Assembly: GCF_002215215.1 (NCBI RefSeq)
Contig: NZ_CP018632.1
Coordinates: forward strand, 824,001 to 888,000
DNA length: 64,000 bases
Direction: 5' to 3'
Source: Granulosicoccus antarcticus IMCC3135
GTDB lineage: Bacteria; Pseudomonadota; Gammaproteobacteria; Granulosicoccales; Granulosicoccaceae
This document shows, piece after piece, positions 1-8,981 of this stretch; positions within the stretch are counted from its first letter, which is position 1, and each line of letters starts with the position of its first letter. Under the pieces are notes generated by a model, which was not told the DNA's origin, made no database searches, and was given only the letters and a program-made list of their open reading frames with translations. A program made the position numbers and the translations under genes.

Positions 1-96
1 TTCAGTCTTCTCGACAGAATGAGTCCAGGAGAGCGTAAAGCTGGAAGTGCTCCAGCTGAACAAGGCGGCAGCCGTTGCTACGCACAGAGCACTCAT
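1..96 (-). CDS. DUF1850 protein, 3' end cut by window edge
   Basis: Thirty-two codons are visible, opening MSALCVATAAALFSWSTSSF and running off the window in a segment FTLSWTHSVEKTE. The WTHSVEKTE stretch is what I know from DUF1850 proteins, which commonly sit as the last gene of TAXI-type TRAP transporter operons. The start codon overlaps the stop of the upstream permease gene as ATGA, so the two are almost certainly co-translated. The N-terminus is hydrophobic and may be a signal or membrane segment. The function of DUF1850 is not established; an accessory role in TRAP transport is inferred from position. Most of the gene lies outside the window. Confidence 0.75.
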   Translation of the reverse strand, partial: MSALCVATAAALFSWSTSSFTLSWTHSVEKTE

Positions 97-2174
97 GCAC
101 GCGATTGACGCCAGATCAGATAGCCGAACAGGCCTGCCAGTACAAAGCCGATCTCGTCAGCCAGGGGCAGTGATGCTATCAGGCTGAAGGCTGCAACGAC
201 GGCCAGTATTCGCATCGGCCAGCTCAGCGCCGATTTTGCATAGCCAATGACCGCAGAGCCCCACAGGCCAATCGCCAGTAGCACCTTGAAGACTATGTAG
301 ATGACAGCCAATGGGTAACCGATTGATTCTGCCAATGGGCCACCGTCCTGCAGCATCAATGCCGGGGTGTACACCGCCATATACGGAATCACAAAACCGG
401 CGGCAGCCACCTTGATGGCTTCCATTGAGATCTTCAAGCCATTTTCCTTGGCAATCGGTGCGGCTGCAAAACAGGCCAGTGCTACCGGCGGTGTCAGATC
501 AGCCAGGATGCCGAAGTAGAAGACAAACATGTGGCTGACGATCAGTGGCACGCCCAGTTCAAGAAGCGCAGGGCCGGCGATGGACGACGTGATGATGTAA
601 TTGGGAATGGTTGGAATACCCATTCCCAGAATGATGCAGGTGATCATGGTCAGCACCAGCGACAGGAACAGACTCTGCTCACCAATCGAGACGATGTATT
701 GACCGAAGGTGTTGGCGGCACCGGTCAGCGTCATGGTGCCGATGATAATACCCACGACAGCGCAGGCAACGCCGACGGGCAAGGCGGTGCGTGCACCTTC
801 TGCCAGAGAGTCACGGCAGATGACCAGTGTTTCACGGCCGCCCTGCGAAAAGGCATTCCAGCCGATCAGTACCAGCACGGCCAGCGAGACGACTTTGATG
901 CCGAACTGCAGGAATGCAGCTGCTACAAGTCCCAGTGCAACCCAGAAGATAATACGCAACGGCCCTTCACCCAGACCCAGTGCAATCGAGCCACCCAGTA
1001 TGAGCATGACCGTCAGACCCAGGCCAACGGTACCGGCAAACAGAGGGGTATAGCCGCTGAACAGCAACCAGACTAGTACACCCAGAGGTAGTAGCAGATA
1101 CCAGCTTTTCTTGAGTGCTGCCATGGGCGAGGGCAGCTCGGATTTTGGAACGCCGACAAGGCCATGGCGTCCGGCTTCCAGATGAACCATGAGCAGAGCT
1201 GAAACAAAGTAGAGAACGGCGGGGATGATCGCTGCCTTGACGACATCGACATATTCGACGCCCAGTGTCTCTGCCATGATGAAAGCCACGGCACCCATGA
1301 CGGGTGGCATAAGCTGACCGCCCATGGAGGCAGTGGCTTCGACGCCACCGGCAAAAGCCGAGCGATAACCGAAACGCTTCATGAGAGGGATGGTGAATTG
1401 ACCCGTGGTCACCACGTTGGCGACACCGGAACCTGAAATGGTGCCCATCAGAGCTGATGAGATGACGGAGACCTTGGCGGCACCGCCCAGTTTGTGGCCG
1501 ACCAGACCGAGCGATACATCAGTAAACAGACGAATCATGCCTGCCCGCTCGAGAAAGGAGCCAAACAGGATGAACAGGAAGATATAGGTGGACGAGACGT
1601 AGACAGGGATGCCGTAGATCCCTTCGGTCCCATAAGCCATATGATCAATGACCTGTTCGAAATCGTAGCCGCGATGATTCAGCGGAGAAGGCAGATGCTG
1701 GCCAAACAGACAGTAGGCCAGGAACAGACCGGCGATGATGGGCAGCGCGGGACCCATCAGTATCCAGGTGGACAGAAAGACCAGTACCAGGATGATGACA
1801 CCGACGATGATGTCACGTTGCAAGGGGTCACCTGCACGCAGAAGCAAGTCGTTGTATTCCACCCATTGATACAAGGCAACGCCAACGCCTGCGACGGCGC
1901 AACCGATCATCAGCCAGCTGGCCCATGCCGGCCACTGACGCGACAGGGCTACCAGCGGCATGCCCAGTAGCAGCAGGAAGCCTACGTGCAAGGCGCGGAC
2001 AATCTGACTGGGTAAATCCAGTAGGTGGGCCGCAGTGGCGATCTGGAAGACCGAGAAAGCCACTGCGATCCAGAACAGCATTCGGCCTGGTAAACCCATA
2101 TCGAAAGCTCCTGCCGATACATCGTGTGCATCTATATTCTCGGGAGCTGCGGGTGTGGCTGAATTGCTGTTCAT
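93..2174 (-). CDS. TRAP transporter fused permease (TAXI type)
   Basis: A 693-residue, strongly hydrophobic protein with many predicted membrane spans. It corresponds to the fused small (DctQ-like) plus large (DctM-like) subunit permeases that work with TAXI binding proteins. Family-like stretches include GLVGHKLGGAAKVSVISSA, SGVANVVTTGQFTIPLMKR and ADLTPPVALACFAAAPIAKE. It would sit in the inner membrane and use an ion gradient to import the ligand captured by the periplasmic protein encoded 41 bp upstream (2216-3172). Its stop overlaps the start of a DUF1850 gene by 4 bp. The substrate cannot be read from sequence; dicarboxylates, glutamate and related compounds are typical for the family. 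No convincing Shine-Dalgarno precedes the ATG. Confidence 0.93.
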   Translation of the reverse strand: MNSNSATPAAPENIDAHDVSAGAFDMGLPGRMLFWIAVAFSVFQIATAAHLLDLPSQIVRALHVGFLLLLGMPLVALSRQWPAWASWLMIGCAVAGVGVALYQWVEYNDLLLRAGDPLQRDIIVGVIILVLVFLSTWILMGPALPIIAGLFLAYCLFGQHLPSPLNHRGYDFEQVIDHMAYGTEGIYGIPVYVSSTYIFLFILFGSFLERAGMIRLFTDVSLGLVGHKLGGAAKVSVISSALMGTISGSGVANVVTTGQFTIPLMKRFGYRSAFAGGVEATASMGGQLMPPVMGAVAFIMAETLGVEYVDVVKAAIIPAVLYFVSALLMVHLEAGRHGLVGVPKSELPSPMAALKKSWYLLLPLGVLVWLLFSGYTPLFAGTVGLGLTVMLILGGSIALGLGEGPLRIIFWVALGLVAAAFLQFGIKVVSLAVLVLIGWNAFSQGGRETLVICRDSLAEGARTALPVGVACAVVGIIIGTMTLTGAANTFGQYIVSIGEQSLFLSLVLTMITCIILGMGIPTIPNYIITSSIAGPALLELGVPLIVSHMFVFYFGILADLTPPVALACFAAAPIAKENGLKISMEAIKVAAAGFVIPYMAVYTPALMLQDGGPLAESIGYPLAVIYIVFKVLLAIGLWGSAVIGYAKSALSWPMRILAVVAAFSLIASLPLADEIGFVLAGLFGYLIWRQSRA

Positions 2175-2215
2175 AGGCGTACTTTTTTATTGAAGGAGAT
2201 TAGAAGGAGGGAGGG

Positions 2216-3172
2216 TTACAGCAGGCCTTTTTCCTTGTAATAACGCTCAGCACCCGGATGCAATGGCAGTGGCATTCCTGAAATTGCGGTTTCAAGTTTG
2301 ATCTGCTTGGCTGCCTGATGAGCCGCTTCAAGTTCTGGCAGGTTCTCGAAAAGCTCTTTTGTCATGGCGTAGGCCATGTCATCGGAGACATCTTCATGAG
2401 TGATCAGAAAGTTCACAACAGCAACTGTCGGTACATCGGCATCCTGGCCTTTGTAGGTGCCAGCCGGAATGACCGCTTCGATGTAAGGTGCGCCAAGTGT
2501 CTCGACCAGCTCTCCAGGTACGGATACGACAGTGATGTCCAGAGCCGTAGCCAGATCCTTGATAGATGAAACGCCCAGACCTGCTGATTGCAGGGTGCCA
2601 TCCAGTTGGCGATTCTTGATCAGCTCGACAGACTCTGCAAATGGCAGGAATTCTGTTTTACCCAGATCGTCGTAGCTCATGCCGGCTGCTGACATGATGG
2701 CGCGAGCATTGAGTTCGGTACCTGATTTTGCGGCACCCACTGACAGTCCCTTGCCTTTCAAGCTGGCCAGATCCGTGACACCACTTTCTTTGGAGGCGAC
2801 GATCTGGATGAAGTTTGGATAAACAGCTGCAATCCCACGAAGCTTGTCCAGTGGTGCAGGGAAGCCAGCTTCGGCGTTGCCTTCCCAAGCCAGTTTTACA
2901 GAATCACCTAGTGCCAGAGCAAGCTCGCCACGACCTTTCTGCAGCAGGTTGAGGTTTTCTACAGACGCTTTGGTTGATTGCACCTGAGTGCGTACACCGT
3001 CGATCTTTTCGGCATAGATTTTTGACAGACCGACGCCCAGTGGATAGTAGACACCCGAAGTGCCGCCGGTGAGAATGTTGATGAACTCATCAGCATGTAC
3101 CGCTGGAGTGGCGAGACTCAGCGCCAGCGAGCTGGTCACGGCGAGCAGGGTTTGGCGAACAGTGAACTTCAT
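2216..3172 (-). CDS. TAXI family TRAP transporter solute-binding protein
   Basis: A 318-residue periplasmic binding protein. It has a Sec signal peptide (basic MKFTVRQ, hydrophobic core, predicted cut near PAVHA-DEF) followed by the TAXI hallmark ILTGGTSGVYYPLG. The later segment ASLKGKGLSVGAAKSGTE is also typical. It captures a small, usually acidic, solute and hands it to the fused permease encoded immediately downstream. A GGAG Shine-Dalgarno lies about 10 bases before the ATG. It is the first gene of the operon SBP-permease-DUF1850, so the operon promoter should be in the 249-bp gap before the antiporter gene's stop at 3422. Confidence 0.93.
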   Translation of the reverse strand: MKFTVRQTLLAVTSSLALSLATPAVHADEFINILTGGTSGVYYPLGVGLSKIYAEKIDGVRTQVQSTKASVENLNLLQKGRGELALALGDSVKLAWEGNAEAGFPAPLDKLRGIAAVYPNFIQIVASKESGVTDLASLKGKGLSVGAAKSGTELNARAIMSAAGMSYDDLGKTEFLPFAESVELIKNRQLDGTLQSAGLGVSSIKDLATALDITVVSVPGELVETLGAPYIEAVIPAGTYKGQDADVPTVAVVNFLITHEDVSDDMAYAMTKELFENLPELEAAHQAAKQIKLETAISGMPLPLHPGAERYYKEKGLL

Positions 3173-3421
3173 AGTGCGACTCCAATGAGGGTGTTTGAGT
3201 ACTGATTCGTACTTCTATTGGCGAAAGATCGAAAGATCTGTGGCTCGATTGTGAAGTGATGGCGAGTTGTCTGCAAGCGACATGTGCATTCCAGACAAGG
3301 TCTTGGTGACGGCAGGGCCAGAAGCGCGCAAGAGGAATAATGCATGAAATTGCCGAATGGGCACAGCTCACAGGTGCTCAGGCAGGGACTGCCGCCAAAT
3401 ACATGGCGTGCGCGTGCGTTT

Positions 3422-5851
3422 TTAAACCAGATCCAGATTCAGCAAACCGTTGAAGCGGTCTTCAGTCACGACCAGCAATGTCGATGCAGTTGCCGCAATA
3501 GCCTCGGTCTTGTGCAGGTTTTCATGTGATCTGTTTATCGGTCCAAACATCTCGCCATGCAGCAGTCTGTGTGTCTTGCGATTGTCGGACTTCATGTCCA
3601 CGGCACCGGAGATGACGCAATACACATTCTTGATCGGCTGTGTTTTCTTGATGATGATCGTGCCAGCATTGACATGGCGAGTGACCACTGCCTGACTCAA
3701 TTTATCAAGAGTGGCATCGTCGAGTTCAGCAAAGCGCGGAAAGTGGCGTAGTAATTCTACCTTGTTCTTGGGCAATTTGAGTCGGGGGCGACGGGCAACA
3801 TGACGCTGCCTGATCTCCCTGATAAGAGCTGAGTGCAATTCTGTTCCAATCAAACCATCGGCTCGCATATGGTCGTATTCACGCTCTTCCATTCGTAGCG
3901 TGATGCGTTGAATCAGGCGACGCTCCAGCTGTTCGGCGTAGCCAGGATACTGCCAGCGCAAGTCATCCAGAGCCCGGTCGAGGATCGCCTGCCTCTGACG
4001 CAGCAGCTCATGCAGAATATCAGCCACCTGGCGGGCATGAATGCGGCGGATGCGGTGATCAATGAAGGTGTGCAGATCCCGCAGAATCAGTTGGTGCGTC
4101 AGCAGAAGTTCGAATCGGTCAGAGGTCAGTGAGGCCAGTGGCTTGGATATTCCCAGGCAGTCGTAAAGCACGGCGCTGTTTTTGAAACTGTGCCCGAAAC
4201 TCAGGCTTACCTCTGCCGCGCGCAAATAACCAGCCTTACCGTCAGTGCGTGTTGCCTCTATGATGCGATCCGCATTGGTAAGGGCCTGCTCGGACAAGCG
4301 CGAGGTGATGACTCGTTCACGCAGTCTTGCCAGGATACTGTCCCGTTCTGCTCCGGCAAGCGCAACCAGTGCAAGGGTCAGTCGACCCTGTTCGGGAATC
4401 CGGGCGTTGTCTTCTATGGTCTTTACTGCCCGATCAAGGCGCTGACCAAAGAGCTTGGCCTCTGAGCGGACGGTTTCGTGAGTCAGATTGTATTTGTCGG
4501 TGGCTTTTTCGACATCTTCACGTACAGTTTGCAGGGTCACGGCCAGCACTTGATTTGACAGCGCCTGATCCACCGACGAGAGTTTGTCGAGGCCAAGGTA
4601 GCTGATGACAAGGCGCAGGGTTGAACCTTGCACGATCAGTGTAAACAGGGTAAAGCCGGTTGCCAGTATGCCGACCATGCGTTTGACTTCGTCGGGTACC
4701 AGGACGCTTTCCGTCACGGCTAGCGCCAGTGCCAACGTGACAGCCCCTCGCAAGCCTCCCCAGAGAATGGCAATTCGATAAGGTTGTTCGACCGGAGGAG
4801 AGAGCCTCAGAGTCGACAGCAGTGGCATGAGAGCGAACAGGATCAGTGCCCTGGCTGTCATTGCCGCGGCAACCATCACCAGCACCAACACCATATCGGA
4901 TAAATGCACTTGCTGAAGCAGACGTGGAATCAATAAGGCGGCCAGGATAAAGATCAGCGCTCCGGCCCAATGCGAAAGCAGGTCCCAGACTTCTCGCAGG
5001 TGTTGCCAGGTCTGCGGAGACAGGCGCGTTGGTCCGACAAAATTCAAGGTCATACCGGCGGTGACTACGGCAATGATGCCGGAGGCACCGATACTCTGTT
5101 CTGCCCCGATATATGCCAGATAGGGGACGGCCACTGAAATTGAAAGCTGAGCGAGTTCGAATCTGCCGGTAACTGCCATGAGCATGATCGCGATACGCGC
5201 GATGAGCCAGCCGATCAGTGCACCGCCGGCAATAAGCTGCGGGAATCCAGCCAGAGCGCTTTGCAGGCTCGGATCTGGAACGCCCTGCATTACCACGCCC
5301 ATGAAAATGCCGAACAGGGCGATCGCAGCGGCGTCGTTCAGCAGGCTTTCACCCTCGATGATACGGCTCAGTCGTTGAGGTGCCGAGATTGATCGGAATA
5401 TGCCAATGACGCCTGAGGGGTCGGTGGTGGAGACGATGGCACCGATCAGCAGGCAGGCTGCCAGCGGCAGCACCCCGGTCCAGAAGAGTGCGTAGCCGAC
5501 GGCCAGTGCTGCAACCAGAACGGCGATGACGGCCAGCGCCAGAATAGGTACCCAGTCATCGAGCATGCGACGCAGATCCATGCCCAGAGTTGCCTGGAAT
5601 AGCAAGGTCGGCAGGAACACATACATGAACACATTGGCCCGGATAGGCAGATCAACAATGGCTGCGGCCACCGGATTGAGAGCATCAGTCAGTTCGGTAT
5701 GCAGAAAAAATGTTGATCCGGTACCGATGAGGATGCCGAGCAGAGCGAGCATCACAACATAGGGCAGGCGCATGCGCGCTGCCAATGGTTCGGCAAGGCC
5801 GATGACCAGAAACAGAGAGGCAATGACAGTTGTGATGACAACAATATTCAT
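3422..5851 (-). CDS. CPA1 Na+/H+ antiporter with C-terminal cNMP-binding-like domain
   Basis: An 809-residue protein. The first ~420 residues are a multi-spanning CPA1/NhaP-type exchanger with the conserved GESLLNDAAAIALF segment, whose ND pair is in the ion-binding region, and AILWGGLRGAVTLALA. A long charged cytoplasmic tail follows. The last ~110 residues (LRHFPRFAELDD onward, with INRSHENLHKTEAIAATAST) resemble a cyclic-nucleotide-binding fold. The phosphate-binding cassette is not classical (HGEMFGPINRS), so nucleotide binding is uncertain. Likely role: Na+(K+)/H+ exchange at the inner membrane for pH and salt homeostasis, gated by the tail. It is monocistronic, with a 250-bp gap to the TRAP operon and 750 bp upstream. 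Confidence 0.9.
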   Translation of the reverse strand: MNIVVITTVIASLFLVIGLAEPLAARMRLPYVVMLALLGILIGTGSTFFLHTELTDALNPVAAAIVDLPIRANVFMYVFLPTLLFQATLGMDLRRMLDDWVPILALAVIAVLVAALAVGYALFWTGVLPLAACLLIGAIVSTTDPSGVIGIFRSISAPQRLSRIIEGESLLNDAAAIALFGIFMGVVMQGVPDPSLQSALAGFPQLIAGGALIGWLIARIAIMLMAVTGRFELAQLSISVAVPYLAYIGAEQSIGASGIIAVVTAGMTLNFVGPTRLSPQTWQHLREVWDLLSHWAGALIFILAALLIPRLLQQVHLSDMVLVLVMVAAAMTARALILFALMPLLSTLRLSPPVEQPYRIAILWGGLRGAVTLALALAVTESVLVPDEVKRMVGILATGFTLFTLIVQGSTLRLVISYLGLDKLSSVDQALSNQVLAVTLQTVREDVEKATDKYNLTHETVRSEAKLFGQRLDRAVKTIEDNARIPEQGRLTLALVALAGAERDSILARLRERVITSRLSEQALTNADRIIEATRTDGKAGYLRAAEVSLSFGHSFKNSAVLYDCLGISKPLASLTSDRFELLLTHQLILRDLHTFIDHRIRRIHARQVADILHELLRQRQAILDRALDDLRWQYPGYAEQLERRLIQRITLRMEEREYDHMRADGLIGTELHSALIREIRQRHVARRPRLKLPKNKVELLRHFPRFAELDDATLDKLSQAVVTRHVNAGTIIIKKTQPIKNVYCVISGAVDMKSDNRKTHRLLHGEMFGPINRSHENLHKTEAIAATASTLLVVTEDRFNGLLNLDLV

Positions 5852-6604
5852 CGTTTCACAATATCGTTAAACGCAGCAGTGGGTATCATTCTGACAATAT
5901 TAAAATTGTGAAAGCATTAAAAATAAATGGGTTAGGGCAGATCCTCATGCGTTTCGCTCTGGAGCCATCGGATCGTTTAATCTGAGTCAGACAGGTTCGA
6001 TTGCAAGTGGTCGAAGGCCTGCACAAAACGAACCGCTTGTTGCTCTACTGTCTGGTGTTGGCACAAAGTTTCGAATGAGTCATCTCATTGAGGTGTCGTA
6101 CCAGCCCCGTCGGTATTATACAGATGCCGATCAGGCTCGAATTCAGAGCCGGATTTTGCAATTTAGCTTAATCGGACCCATGTGCAGATCGAACCTGACT
6201 GAATGTCCGAGGCGGATGGCCGATAGGATTCAAGGGCGCGATTCTCGGATCCGCTACAGGGGTGCTGATGGTGTATCCGGACCCGACTCTGCCGGCATTC
6301 AGCGCCAGTGGCAGGCAGGAATTGGGCAGAAGAGACGTCGGTAGCCAGGTGACAAATGGGGAGGGGGCTGCGATCAGGGGCATGAGCAACTGGAATGCTT
6401 TACCTGAATCCGTTACGATTCCTTGACGCCTGAAGCAGCTGCTGACAAAAAAATGCACTTCTCGCGAGAATTTTGGCGGGCATACAGTATTTTCGGCATG
6501 CTGTTCCTGTTAGTGTCTTACAGAATAACCAGCCACAAATCTCTTGATGATGGTTTGTCTGGGCTGGTCGCAGATTTCAAACAGTAATAGGAGGCTATAA
6601 GCTG
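5852..6604. other. Long intergenic region, no supported gene
   Basis: About 750 bp between the divergent antiporter and repeat-protein genes. The short open frames here (for example around 6075-6344) have arginine-rich, low-information translations and no homology I recognise, so I do not call them. The region must hold both promoters. A perfect 12-bp palindrome TTCTCGCGAGAA lies at 6459-6470, about 135 bp before the repeat-protein start. An AGGAGG Shine-Dalgarno is at 6589-6594. Confidence 0.5.
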
Positions 6605-8629
6605 ATGTGGAAGAAAGTAATTCCGGTTGCCGCTTTATTGATACTTGTCTGGATCGGGTTGAACCTGATGGTGGGCACCGGCGCTGAGGAGTCTGTGGCA
6701 CATGCACCGGATGCTGAAACGCATGAGGCTGGTGATGAGACCGAAGCTGTTCATGTTGCTGAAAGCTCCACGGCCGATGCATCAACTACCACCGATCTGA
6801 GCGAAGAAGAGCCCGCCGAGGAAGTGGCTGCTGAGGAAGTAGTTGCCGAGGAAGTGGTTGCAGAAGAGAGTGTTGTCGAGGTAGAAGACGCTGACACGAG
6901 CACTGCCCCTGAGTCTGCGGACGAAACCACTGCTGCTGAAGCCGTTACTGCGGTAACAGCCGTGGCTGCCATTGCTGCATCAGCTGATGCGCTTGGCACA
7001 ACGGATGAAGAATCAGCTCCGGCAGAAGAAGTGGCCGCCGTGGTTACCGAGACACCGGCTGACACAGAAGTAACGGCTGATGCAGAAGCAACGACCGATA
7101 CAGAAGCAACGGCTGAAACAGAAGCAACGGCTGATGCAGAAGCAACGACTGATGCAGAAGTAACGACTGATGCAGAAGTAACGGCTGACGATGCTGCCGC
7201 GATTGAGCCTGTCGTTAATGAAAATGGCAACATTGTGGTGATGCGCTATCCGGCCGATCCCATCACAGGCGCGACCATCTACGACCAAGGCATGGTCGAA
7301 GTGGAGATCGAGCCGATGGATGAAGAAGTTGTCGAGACTGCACCAATACAGAGCACTGCAACACCGCAGCCTGCGAGTGAGATGGTGGCAGTTACTGAAG
7401 CGGAAGAAGTTGTTGAGCCTGTGATGGTCAAGAAAACGGTAATGCGTTACCCGACTGATCCGGAAACTGGAGCCAGCATTTTCGATCAAGGTATGGTCGA
7501 ACAGGAAATTGAAGTAGAGCTGCAGCCAGGAGAAGAGGTCACAGAAGCAGAGACCGCTGACGAAGGTATTGTCGAAGAGACAACAACTGAGGAAGTAGCT
7601 GCAGAAGAGACAGCGCCGTCAGACAGTGAAGAAATAGCTGAATCGGATGCAACTGCCGATGAACAGTCCAATGTAGTAGCCGAGTCTGGAACTGAGTCAG
7701 ATTCGGGTGACGCGGTGCAAATGCGTTATCCGACTGATCCGGTCACCGGCGCCACTATTTTTGACCAGGGCATGGTTGAAGTGGAAGTCGAGTCTGTTGA
7801 TGAGTCAACAACGGATGAGGCTGTTGTGGAAGAGGATGCGACTGAAGCAGCTGCTGAAGAGGCAACTGCGCAGGCGACAACTGCAGAAGCGGCAACTGAA
7901 GAAGCAGCAACGTCAGAAGGTGACGGCATGGCTGAATCAGATGCAGCCTCTGAAGAGACGGCGACATCAGAAGTTGAAGAGGTCGCAGTATCAGATGTAG
8001 CTTCGGATGATGAGTCGAGCGAAGCTGGTGAAGCAACGGAGATGCGTTATCCGACAGATCCGGTAACGGGTGCCACTATTTACGACCAGGGTATGGTTGA
8101 AGTGGAAGTAGCTTCCGAAGAGGCAACTGAAGAAGAGAGTGCAGATTCTGATAGTGAGGCTGATGCCGAAAGTGCCGAGGCAGACGTCTCAGACGATTCT
8201 GCAGCTGACACCGAGACTGAAAGTGCTTCAACGCTCGACACGGCAACAGACGTTGTTGACACGGCGACAGCTACTGGAGGGGCCGCATCGATCACTGAGC
8301 GTGGCTCAATCAGTCTGGGGGCTATCAGTCGGACGCTGGGTGGCGTATTCGGTACTACGTCTTCAGTGTTGTCCAGTTCTCGTGACGAGGCTTCTGCAAA
8401 AGCTGCACTGCCTAGTCTGGAGGCTGCCAGCGCCAGCTTGAATGAAGTGGCTGCACAGTACGCAGATTTGCCAGCGTATGCCAAAGGCCCATTGGAAAAG
8501 GTTATCAAGGGCAGCATGTCCCGGTTGAAGCCGTTGGCTGATACAACATTGACTCGTGATGGTGTAGGAGCTGTTCTGATGCCGGTCATCGGTCCGATGC
8601 TTGAGACGATGGAAGCGCTGGTCGAATAA
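6605..8629 (+). CDS. Membrane-anchored acidic repeat protein, unknown function
   Basis: A 674-residue protein I do not recognise. Residues 1-24 (MWKKVIPVAALLILVWIGLN and on) form one membrane anchor with no cleavage site. Residues ~30-560 are extremely rich in Glu, Ala, Thr, Val, Ser and Asp and are probably extended. Four copies of MRYPxDPxTGAxIxDQGMVE, each followed by a VEVE-like tail, start at residues 213, 280, 373 and 480. An 18-bp DNA repeat encodes residues 153-194. The last ~110 residues (ITERGSISLGAISR onward) look globular or helical, with regular AALPSLEAASASLNEVAAQY-type heptads. The topology suggests a periplasmic stalk carrying binding modules. The ATG follows AGGAGG, and a strong terminator follows the stop at 8652-8680. 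Codon use in the stalk is biased by repetition. Function unknown. Confidence 0.85.
   Translation: MWKKVIPVAALLILVWIGLNLMVGTGAEESVAHAPDAETHEAGDETEAVHVAESSTADASTTTDLSEEEPAEEVAAEEVVAEEVVAEESVVEVEDADTSTAPESADETTAAEAVTAVTAVAAIAASADALGTTDEESAPAEEVAAVVTETPADTEVTADAEATTDTEATAETEATADAEATTDAEVTTDAEVTADDAAAIEPVVNENGNIVVMRYPADPITGATIYDQGMVEVEIEPMDEEVVETAPIQSTATPQPASEMVAVTEAEEVVEPVMVKKTVMRYPTDPETGASIFDQGMVEQEIEVELQPGEEVTEAETADEGIVEETTTEEVAAEETAPSDSEEIAESDATADEQSNVVAESGTESDSGDAVQMRYPTDPVTGATIFDQGMVEVEVESVDESTTDEAVVEEDATEAAAEEATAQATTAEAATEEAATSEGDGMAESDAASEETATSEVEEVAVSDVASDDESSEAGEATEMRYPTDPVTGATIYDQGMVEVEVASEEATEEESADSDSEADAESAEADVSDDSAADTETESASTLDTATDVVDTATATGGAASITERGSISLGAISRTLGGVFGTTSSVLSSSRDEASAKAALPSLEAASASLNEVAAQYADLPAYAKGPLEKVIKGSMSRLKPLADTTLTRDGVGAVLMPVIGPMLETMEALVE
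7061..7186 (+). repeat. 18-bp tandem repeat inside acidic protein gene
   Basis: Seven in-frame copies of a unit like GATGCAGAAGCAACGGCT, encoding (D/E)(A/T)E(A/V)T(A/T). Copies differ at one to four positions. The length is a multiple of three, so expansion or contraction would alter stalk length without shifting the frame. Confidence 0.9.
7241..8110 (+). repeat. Four dispersed copies of MRYPxDPxTGAxIxDQGMVE module
   Basis: Copies begin at 7241, 7442, 7721 and 8042 (residues 213, 280, 373 and 480), each about 69 nt. Protein identity is high while synonymous positions vary, for example CGCTAT versus CGTTAC versus CGTTAT for RY. This implies selection on the peptide. Acidic low-complexity spacers of 45-85 residues separate them. 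Confidence 0.9.
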
Positions 8630-8651
8630 CGATTACAGTCAGTCAGAAACG

Positions 8652-8680
8652 AAAAAAGGCGCCTGAGGGCGCCTTTTTTT
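8652..8680 (+). terminator. Strong rho-independent terminator
   Basis: A 12-bp perfect stem AAAAAAGGCGCC / GGCGCCTTTTTT closes a TGAG loop and ends in seven T. It lies 23 bp after the acidic repeat protein stop. The A-tract on the other arm would let it also stop minus-strand transcription. Confidence 0.95.
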
Positions 8681-8981
8681 GTGGTTGCATCGAAATGACA
8701 ATCTTGCAGTATTAAAGGTGGTGGCGACTGAGTCAATGTGCTTGTATGGGGCAGTGACTTACTCTGCCATGGGAGTAACGTGTATCTAACACCGTTAGGT
8801 CATCTCAAGGCACGGAATATGCGGCCTTTATGGCAATAATCGGCTCGGGGAGTAACCTGTCCCAGGGCTACTATGTAGCTATCGGTGGTATCAGATGGTT
8901 AGTGTTGCTAGCTAGATAGCGAAATTTATGTAAAAGTTTGTCAACTCTTTGATTGACTGCTAAACCATTCCTTTGTGTACT
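8681..8981. other. Intergenic region before PAS-GGDEF-EAL gene
   Basis: About 300 bp between the terminator and the next start. I see no open frame or structured element I can support; it presumably carries the promoter of the downstream signalling gene. Confidence 0.4.

Noticed and set aside
6075-6344. Plus-strand frame of 89 residues in the 750-bp gap
   Set aside because: Arg-rich, no homology and no Shine-Dalgarno.
7013-7489. Minus-strand open frame of 158 residues inside the acidic repeat gene
   Set aside because: It is a reverse reading of the repetitive Glu/Ala/Thr codons; the plus-strand gene has the start, Shine-Dalgarno and terminator.
8080-8736. Minus-strand open frame of 218 residues crossing the terminator
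   Set aside because: Low-complexity Ser/Ala translation antisense to the repeat protein, and it crosses the strong terminator.
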